Position numbers and translations under genes: made by a program. From Brassica napus (taxonomy: Eukaryota; Streptophyta; Magnoliopsida; Brassicales; Brassicaceae): a stretch of 64,000 nucleotides of DNA. Below are positions 56,640 through 64,000 of this stretch, piece after piece (the first letter of the stretch is position 1; every line of letters begins with the position of its first letter). The stretch is taken from contig NC_063442.1 of assembly GCF_020379485.1 (NCBI RefSeq), forward strand, positions 12,673,509 to 12,737,508. Direction: 5' to 3'. The notes beneath the pieces were generated by a model that was given only the letters and a program-made list of their open reading frames with translations, did no database searches and had not been told where the DNA came from.

Positions 56640-57620
56640 CAGGTAGTTTTAGGGTCCGAATGGTGACCGCGGAATTGGTAATATTAGCGGGACGAAATTT
56701 AAGTGCGGTACGGTCCAAGTGCGGTTCGTGCGGTTTGCGGGACAAGTGCGGTTTTGACAAAATTAGCGGTGCGGAATTGTGTTGATTGGTGAACATATGT
56801 ACTTTGCGGAATTGAATAATTAGAAAAATAATGGTAAACAAAAATATCAATGAAATTAATTTAAAGTTAAAATTTTTTACGGGCAATTGTCAATAATAGT
56901 ACTTTTTGAGTTTTTATCTCAAAAATAGCACTAGAAGAAAAAAGTCACAATGACATTCATTAAAGGGTAAAATATCTCTATTACCCTTGATTTAAAATTA
57001 AATAAACAAATAAAAATAAATAAAATAAAAAATGAAAAAAGGAATTTTTTTTTATATTTTCAGATTATATGTTTTTATATTTTTTTTAATTTTCTGTTAC
57101 TAATTGATAATCATATGAATACTTTTTTCAAATATGATTATTGATGTAATCAACTAACTTTTAATATTAATGTTAGACCATATGCCATTAGTTGAATATC
57201 TGTAGTTCAAATTAAAATTGCAAATGAGATACTTTTAACTATGTATCAGTTTTAAAACTCTTTTAGAATTAGTTGAAATATGTGCTGGTTGTTAATTTAT
57301 TAGTTTCTTTAAAAAATAAAAGTAACAAATTAATACTTCATATAAAGATAAAATATTAACAGTAGAAGAAGTGAAAAAAAAAACAGCAGAAGAAGTGCGT
57401 ATTTGACCAAATACGCTAGTTATTTCATGGTCATTACGTAAGTGCGGTTTTGTACAGATGTCAAGCGCTCGATTAATAATTTGAGCATTTGCGTTTTTGG
57501 TTCTGTTCACTTTAAAACCGAACAATTTTAACAAAAAATGTTGATTGGTGACACTTGCTCAATTACGCACTCCCTATTGCAATAACATCCCGCACCCCGG
57601 TTACCAATCACTACCTTAAA
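56640..57620. repeat. Composite MITE with GTGCGG-rich ends
   Basis: The left end (GAATGGTGACCGCGG) and the inverse of the right end (GATTGGTAACCGGGG) are imperfect inverted repeats. Next to them are repeated AAGTGCGGT/GTGCGGTT motifs. The middle is interrupted by a partial family 2 MITE. No clean target duplication was seen. Confidence 0.45.
56881..57085. mobile_element. Mutator-like MITE, family 2, partial copy
   Basis: ACGGGCAATTGTCAATAATA followed by the same series of motifs as 32295 onward; similarity is lost after about 57085. 5' part only. Confidence 0.7.
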
Positions 57621-57868
57621 TCGGGTTTTGGTAAAACCTGATACATTCATTTATATTGAAAATATACTCAGAGCGTAAAATGTGGGATTTGTAATTGTCA
57701 GTGACTGAGATCATTGACCTAGAACAAAGATTTGGTTAAAAAAGCCTTTTACAAACCAATCACAACTCTTAACATAACTCATATATACAAAAAAAAAAAT
57801 TATGCTAATACCAAAGAAGAACAAAACTAATAATAACTCAAACATGAAAATATATATATATATACACA

Positions 57869-58416
57869 CAGTAGAACCTCTATAAATTAATAATCGATAA
57901 ATTAATAATCTTTATAAATTAATAAATTTTGTTGGTCCCAACTTTGATTGGTGTAAAATATGACACAAATCAATAAAATAATACGATAATAATATTTGTA
58001 AGACTCTCATGTAAATGTATAGTCTCATTAAAATTATAAATTAATAATCTATCTATATATGTATTTTATATAATTACAAAAATTTTTGGTTTTATATTCA
58101 CAACGAAAATACTTCTTTTTCCTAAATATTTTAATTTATTTTGATAATATTTAGTAAAATTATATCGAAAACCACATAACTTATATGCGGTAAAATCTAT
58201 GAAACATAAAAAATATACAAAAAATAAAATAATATGAAAGTCAAATTTCTAAAATTTAAATAATTTATATACAGTAAAATCAAATATTTTCTTATTCTTT
58301 TAATAAAAATAGAAAAAAATTAAAAAATTTAAAAAATGAAAATTTGTAAATTAATATCTCTATAAATTATTAAAATTTTAAAGTTTCAACATTATTAATT
58401 TATAGATGTTTTACTG
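57869..58416. mobile_element. hAT-like MITE with CAGTAGAACCTC ends
   Basis: The left end CAGTAGAACCTCTATAAATT and the inverse of the right end CAGTAAAACATCTATAAATT are near-perfect TIRs (18 of 20). The flanks TATACACA and TATTCATA match at 6 of 8 bases, a decayed 8-bp duplication. Interior AT-rich, with several AAATTAATAAT repeats. Confidence 0.72.
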
Positions 58417-59010
58417 TATTCATAACATTTATTGGTAAGTCATATATAAAAACACTATCGATCTAACTGGTGACTATTATAGGAACATTAGGAATGAGTA
58501 GGGAAAAAACACAGAAGAATAAAATTATAGTAATGAAAAGGAAGATTATTCCTTATCAATTTTAATTGAGGAACAAATTTGTTCTATATTCCTATAGAAT
58601 GAAAGGACCGAGAATGAATGAAAAGAAAAAAAATATTTCTTATAAATGGTAAAAACAAATTATGAATAGTAAGAAATGCATTATTCTCTTTCATTTCTTG
58701 GTTATCCGTGAAATCCAAAAAAAAAAGAAAAAAACTTGAGTACAAAGAATAAGGAAGTAACAAAAAATCATATATTAACATGAACACGAACCCGAATAAT
58801 GAGACTAATGAGAACACAAATCATATATAAATCTCAAAGTAAACTCGCAAACCTTATGCTAACAACAAAGAATATACATAAAACAAAGAATCTATGGGAC
58901 AAGAAAGTTCAAAATTATTGTATACAAAATCGAACCGATAAACCCAAAATGAAAAATGATTGATCTCTTCTTGATACTGAGTACATAGGAGCATTACGAG
59001 TACCTGATAA
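58417..59010. other. AT-rich intergenic DNA
   Basis: No gene recognised; the minus frame 58817-58584 is low-complexity Phe/Leu-rich. Confidence 0.5.
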
Positions 59011-59581
59011 TCTATACTATTAAAGCAGAATCCCTACTTGAATTCTTCCATTAACTTTCAAATTATTTACAAGAGACTGCCATTGGTATTTATTTTTTAT
59101 TTAAAATAAACAACTGAATATTTCCTATATTTATGGTAACTAATCTTTCCATATCTTTGTGAATCATAATAACTCTAAGTCTATGCAATCTATACTTTCT
59201 ATTTAATTATACTAGAATACGTTTTATAAGATATATTTTAAAATTAAATGTAATACTTTTCTAAATTGATATTACATAAATTTCCTAAATATATATAGCT
59301 TACAAAACTATAATTATACATAAATATTAATTAAATAATTTTTAGTTATTTTTAAATTAATATTTAAAATTTTAAAACAAAGTTGATTTTTCTAAACCAA
59401 CCTATGATTAATGAGTATAATTTTCTCAACTTATGTTTTCCCTGTTATTTCGTCGAATATACAAAATATTTATCGAGTAGAAGCGGGTTGAACAAATAGA
59501 TATTTCTAATATGAACTAACAGACATGTTACTAATATATGAACGAAAATCCCGCGCTTTGAAAACGCGGATCAAAATCTAG
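59011..59581 (+). mobile_element. Short non-autonomous Helitron
   Basis: It starts TCTATACTATTAAAGCAGAA after an A (59010) and ends CTAG (59578-59581) before a T (59582). The hairpin CCGCG / CGCGG (59551-59569) precedes the end by 8 bases. 571 bp, non-coding. Both ends match well-known crucifer Helitron termini. Confidence 0.88.
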
Positions 59582-59598
59582 TGATCATTAAAGGGAAG

Positions 59599-59670
59599 CT
59601 GTAGAGGATAAGTATAAAAGACTATGTAGAAGATAAGTATAAAAGACATTTCTATACTTATCCTCTACAG
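59599..59670. repeat. Perfect 18-bp inverted repeat
   Basis: CTGTAGAGGATAAGTATA (59599-59616) and its exact reverse complement (59653-59670) are separated by 36 bases that hold another partial copy (AGAAGATAAGTATAAAAGAC). It lies 18 bases after the Helitron end. Confidence 0.85.
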
Positions 59671-60480
59671 AAGCTAGAGTAAATATTTGAGTATAAGGTT
59701 TAGGAAATGATCTGTTAAGAAAATAATGGGATTTGTGGAAATTTGATGCTTGAATCAAGTTATGAAAAGGTAAATATAAGATAACTCGAGTTATGCATAT
59801 ACTCCATCGGTTTCAAATATATATGATACCGACTTGAGCACCCATAATACCAAATCTAAGGATCTATCGGTTTGACGGTTTCTTATCAAAAGCTAACCCG
59901 ACCCATATTACTTTATCAATCAAGGTTTGGTTTGGGTTATCGGATTCTTCGGTCATAAGCACATCATGCAACACATACATACATTTTAATCTTGATTTTT
60001 TTTTTCATTATTACTTTAACTTGAAAAAAAAGAATTAACATATTCAAACTATATATCACACTAACCAATTAATGATGTAGCAAAAATTGACGATGTGAAT
60101 ATATGACAATATAATTTGTGATGACGTATATTTATTTATAATAAAATTGATTATATTACTTTACAATTTAAAAATATTTAGGAATACAAATTTAAAAAGT
60201 TATTAAAATTCTATTTATATAAATTCTATTTTTAAAAAAGTTTAAAATTCCAAAATTATAAATAAAGAAAATTATAAAAGTAATAATTTACACAAACATA
60301 AGATTTCATATTTAATAAATACAATGGCTCGTTATCATCACCTTTGTCCCTTGCTCATTACATCTACAAAGAGATCAGCAGTCGGCTACTAGCGTTTAAG
60401 ATTGGAGAGGAGAGATTGTTGGACTTGTGAGATGGAATGAAGTCACCTAGTTATAACTGCGTCTTCTCTGTTTTAAGTGA
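59671..60480. other. AT-rich intergenic DNA
   Basis: No gene recognised. The last 180 bases (60300-60480) are GC-richer with no identifiable domain. Confidence 0.45.
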
Positions 60481-60489
60481 ATAAAAGAG

Positions 60490-62206
60490 GAGAGTTACAC
60501 TGAGAGACACAATCTGTCTTTCGTTTACGTGAAGAGACACATTCTCTCTTTGACACACTTTTTCATGACAGCTGTTTTTGTGTGGACAGAAATAACCCTA
60601 CTTTTTGTGTAAGGAGAAGTTTGTTTATTTTAAAGAAGCAAACGTAAGTTAAGCAAAATAAAACTAAGTTTGTTCTTAGTTGCAATAAATGATAAAAGTT
60701 AAAATGAAAAAGTAGATATATAAGTAAAAGTGAAATTTTTGGGGCGTTGGATCTATTTACAGGCATAAGATCTAACGACTGCAAATATGTTTACCTTCTA
60801 TGATGTAAATATTTTTATATTGGTAGATAGTGCAATTAAAAGAGATACAAAGATGGTGAGAATAGTGTGATGTCATGTGAGCCACACGGCTTTAACCATT
60901 TCACTGATAAATTTTTCTTTTGGTTTCAAAACAAAAATGTATATGAACCAAAATCTAATTGTATAATACAAAATAAAAATGTATCTGAACCCTATCATGT
61001 TATACAAATCTCGTAAATACCCAGAACATAGAAGACAGAGGTGGGATTTTCATTGTTATCCATATCTTATATTACCACCTCTTATCTAACCATTGCGCTC
61101 TTGACCTCTCCCCTCCTCTCACTCTCATGTCCACAGCCACCACTTCCACATACTGCCGATCACATCCACACATCCTCTGTCCACAACATCCACCAACACA
61201 GCATCTATCACCACTTTCTTCTCCTAACGTCTTCCACCTCTGTGTCCACATCTACCACCACAGCATCCACAGCCACATCATCCACCACCTCCTCCTCTTC
61301 CTCACGTCTACGACCTCCGTATCCACATCCACCATCACAACATCCACATCCACTTCCTCCTCCTCACGTCTTCCACCTTCGTGTCCACATCCACCACCAC
61401 AACATCCACAGCCACAACATCCACCACCATCTCCTCCTCCTCACGTCTTCCAACTCCGTTTCCACATCCACCACCATAGCATCCACAACCACCTTCTCCC
61501 CACGTCATCTACTTCCGTATCCACATCCGCCACCACGGCATCTACCATCACGGCATCCACCACCACAATAAGACAAAAAAAACTAAATTTTCATATATGA
61601 ATCTGTTAGATATATCTATGAAATTAGGAATAGAGAGACACGATTGAGAATAGATTTGAGTTTCTGGATTCATGGTGTGACTCACTAATGGTCGAGGATG
61701 AAGAGCTGGAGAGGCTAATCCGGCGAACCAGTCTCAGATCGGGTAAAATTTAGAGGTGGAGACAGAGAGCTTGAACAAAGTGACGGCTCCGACGCTTCAC
61801 CAAACACGCCATGACGGAGATCTTGTTACATAAGAGAGAAATCAGGGCAAGAGGAATTTGTATAGTGATTGTGATTCTACCTCTTGATCAAGGAGAAGAA
61901 AGGGGATCGAGAAACATGGATTATGGTTCAATTTCTCAGACCCTTATGTTGGAGCAAGAGGTTAGGATTTGATTTGTTTGTGTTTTTAGAGATTTCCAAG
62001 AGATAATGTTCTTGTTTTTTTTAATAGTTTATTTGTTTTAAAAAAATAGTTAGAAAAATAACTAAAGACACATGATCACCTAAAGATGCCATCTCATTGA
62101 TTGAAGGTTATCTTGGTAATTTCTCTGAGAGAAAGTGTTCTAAAGACACAATGTGTCTCTTTGAGTAATTAATAACTCAGAATGTGTCTCTCAGGGTAAA
62201 TTTTTC
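60490..62206. mobile_element. Mutator-like element with long TIRs and 9-bp duplication
   Basis: The left end GAGAGTTACACTGAGAGACA and the inverse of the right end GAAAAATTTACCCTGAGAGA begin imperfect TIRs of about 75 bp that also share AAGAGACACATT and CTCTTTGACACACTTT-type blocks. A perfect 9-bp duplication ATAAAAGAG lies at 60481-60489 and 62207-62215. There is no transposase. It contains a C-rich minisatellite and a GC-richer, non-coding segment (61640-61980), so it could be a Pack-MULE carrying foreign DNA, but no source gene is recognised. Confidence 0.78.
61224..61530. repeat. C-rich minisatellite (CCACATCCACCACC-type)
   Basis: About five irregular repeats of 60-80 bp, each with a CACGTCTTCCACCTCCGT-like block, then TCCACATCCACCACCAC and CATCCAC runs. 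The plus strand has very few G. Overlapping frames give His/Pro- or Ser/Thr-rich translations in two frames, which marks it as a DNA repeat and not a gene. Confidence 0.8.
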
Positions 62207-62482
62207 ATAAAAGAGAGGAGAACGATATTTTCTTTCAGTTTGATTAAAGAGAGATTAAACCTGTGTAAACCGACAAAGACTATAAAATGTAGTATTCAGA
62301 TTTTGTGGTTGCCCAGAAAAAAAAAGATTTTGTTTTTATCAAGCTGTGACTACTTTTTTGTTTGAATTATCTTAGCTTTTTTTTTTAACAATGTAACAAA
62401 GATGATTTATTTTACCTATAATTTTTTATAGCCAAAAATCATACCCTTGAAATAATAAAAAATTGGTGGCTTACAATAAAAT

Positions 62483-63138
62483 TAGGAGTGGGCACGGATA
62501 AAATACTACCATAATTTTTAATATTTTTTATTTCTTAATATTTTACAGATATCTAATTTTGTGATTGTTTTATTTAGAAAAATACAGATATCCGATCTTT
62601 TAGATATCCAGAAATTTTACAAATTATTTACAAATATTTACGGATATTTCGTTCACTTTGTTCAATACAAGTAGATTTAGAAAAAAAAACTATAAAAATT
62701 TATTTAAAAATATCTTTAACATAATATAAAATAAAAAGTAAAGATTAGTGAAACTATATGTTCTATAAATTCTAAAATTAGTTATAAAAATTTTATTTTA
62801 GAAAAAATGTAGTTTTATAAAGATTTTCTATTCCTTTCTTAGTTTAATACTTTTAAAATAATTTTATAAATAAAAATGATAGAATTATATGTAAAAATAA
62901 TTATAAGATAAAATTATACATTGAAAATTGTATATTTAATTGTAAATATACATCTATTTGTATAAAAGTCAGAGCGGAGCGGATTTTCGATTCCAAAGAG
63001 TTTAGTGTTTATGATTTGCTTCATTTTCAACGATACTGATTTTTAATATTTGTCTTGTTATGAATATTTACGAATGTCCTAATTTTTTGGATTGAATAAC
63101 AATCAAATAAAAATTAATGGATAGAATGCCCAACCCTA
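62483..63138. mobile_element. hAT-like MITE with TAGGNNTGGGCA ends
   Basis: The left end TAGGAGTGGGCAC and the inverse of the right end TAGGGTTGGGCATTC are imperfect TIRs. The flanks AATAAAAT and GATAAAAT match at 7 of 8 bases. The interior has repeats of the type GATATCCGA/TATTTACGGATATT. Non-coding. Confidence 0.65.
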
Positions 63139-63152
63139 GATAAAATAAGGTT

Positions 63153-63711
63153 GGAGAAATTACTTGTTTTCCATTTTCATGGTACCACTTTTCATTTTTA
63201 CCACCACTAAGGAGATATTTTCAAAAATATCTTCTTCATTCAAAAGACTCTTATACCTTTGTTATTTATATATATATATATAATAAATTATTATTTAAAT
63301 AAGAAAAATAAAAAATAAAAAAATAAAAATAAAAAATAAAGTAAATTTTTTTTTATGTTTTCGAATTATTGTTTTTCAAATTCGAACTTTTTTCTAAATT
63401 TTTTTTTTTGAAATTTGTTTTTCGAATTTTTTTTATTTTTTTTCAAATTTCTTTTTGAAAAACGAAAATTATGTTTGAAACTATTTTTTAAAAATTTTAT
63501 ATATATTTTTAAGCATTTATTTATATATTTATTATAATCCTAAATTTCACATTCCAAAAACTCTATCCACCCTCAACTCTAAACTCTAAGTCTAGATTTG
63601 TTAATCATAAGAGTATAATTGTCTTTTACCTTTCATTAAAAACAAAGGTAAAATTAGTTAGTGTAAACACGAAAAGTGGCATTATGAATGTGGTATTTGT
63701 GGCAATTTCCC
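63153..63711 (+). mobile_element. Mutator-like MITE, family 1, copy C
   Basis: The 559-bp element starting GGAGAAATTACTTG and ending GGCAATTTCCC is flanked by a perfect 9-bp duplication AATAAGGTT (63144-63152 and 63712-63720). It shares end sequences with copies A and B. Confidence 0.83.
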
Positions 63712-63720
63712 AATAAGGTT

Positions 63721-64000
63721 TTGGGATTACTTATCATGTTTTGGTTGGGCACATATATATATAAGTCAATGGATCTAAGTCAAGAAATATATTTGTAAAG
63801 ACAATTAGAAAAACAATAACGTATGAAAACAGTTAAGGAGACGATAAATTGAAAGCTTAAGTTCTTAGTTTAGTAAGATAGACGATAGCTGTTTTGAACC
63901 AAACAGAAAAAAAAAGAGAGTAAAACCTCGGTAGGCGACGATGCCCACGTGTCTGCTCCTCACCGTCTGGTTCCTTTTGTGTATCCCCGGTTCACTTCAC
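63721..64000. other. Window end with a G-box and an open frame
   Basis: CACGTG (63946-63951) is a G-box. An ATG at 63941 opens a frame to the window edge (MPTCLLLTVWFLLCIPGSLH) that could be a signal peptide, but 20 residues are too few to call a gene. Confidence 0.25.

Noticed and set aside
61041..61600. Ser/Thr/His/Pro-rich proteins in two overlapping frames
   Set aside because: Both frames follow a C-rich minisatellite inside a Mutator-like element; no conserved motif and no promoter or intron evidence.
63941..64000. Possible secreted protein start at the window edge
   Set aside because: Only 20 codons are visible and the frame runs off the end; kept only as a note.

Overview
The window is plant nuclear DNA and most likely from Brassica or a close relative. 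It is AT-rich, its genes carry short GT-AG introns, and it is packed with plant transposons: Helitrons, LINEs, SINEs, Mutator-like and hAT-like MITEs, and nested Ty3/gypsy elements. Five host genes can be supported: a PIP-type secreted peptide precursor (12.4 kb), a five-exon Pumilio protein (25.1-27.3 kb), an intronless F-box protein (33.1-34.3 kb, minus), an eight-exon NT-C2 (EEIG1/EHBP1-like) protein (51.4-55.3 kb) and a small DnaJ-type zinc-ribbon protein (55.6-55.9 kb, minus). From memory, Arabidopsis chromosome 5 near At5g43066-At5g43260 has the same gene types in the same order. The window therefore looks like a collinear crucifer segment swollen by transposons; this was not checked by alignment.

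Layout. 0.33-4.6 kb: a minus-strand Helitron with both termini, holding broken pieces of a GH1 beta-glucosidase, a BONZAI/copine gene and an RPA-like OB-fold gene, with a later SINE inside it. 4.7-5.5 kb: a small plus-strand Helitron. 6.4-10.5 kb: retroposon, LTR-like and LINE debris. 12.4 kb: the peptide gene. 13.6-22.2 kb: repeats only, namely two MITEs of one family, a TIR element split by a nearly intact 5'-truncated LINE with an 18-bp target duplication, and a third Helitron. 25-27 kb: the Pumilio gene. 27.9-32.8 kb: LINE debris and MITEs. 33-34.3 kb: the F-box gene.

35.36-49.46 kb is a two-level nest. The outer element is a chromovirus-like Ty3/gypsy retrotransposon with 289-bp LTRs and a long open gag-pol frame that runs 19 bases into its own 3' LTR. 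It is split near its gag start by a 9.05-kb Tat-like element that has gag and protease but no reverse transcriptase or integrase. In place of pol the inner element carries an antisense gene with one 61-nt intron, which I read as a 574-residue protein. Each inner LTR has an array of 26-bp perfect palindromes, about 24 copies in the left LTR and 13 in the right. LTR divergence (7/289 outer against about 5 substitutions per kb inner) fits the nesting order.

49.5-64 kb: a SINE-like insertion, a hAT-like MITE, the convergent NT-C2 and DnaJ-type genes, then a run of MITEs, a fourth Helitron, a 1.7-kb Mutator-like element carrying a C-rich minisatellite, and two more MITEs. The host genes show no operon-like link. 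The transposons show clear insertion order through target-site duplications, many of which can be read base by base.
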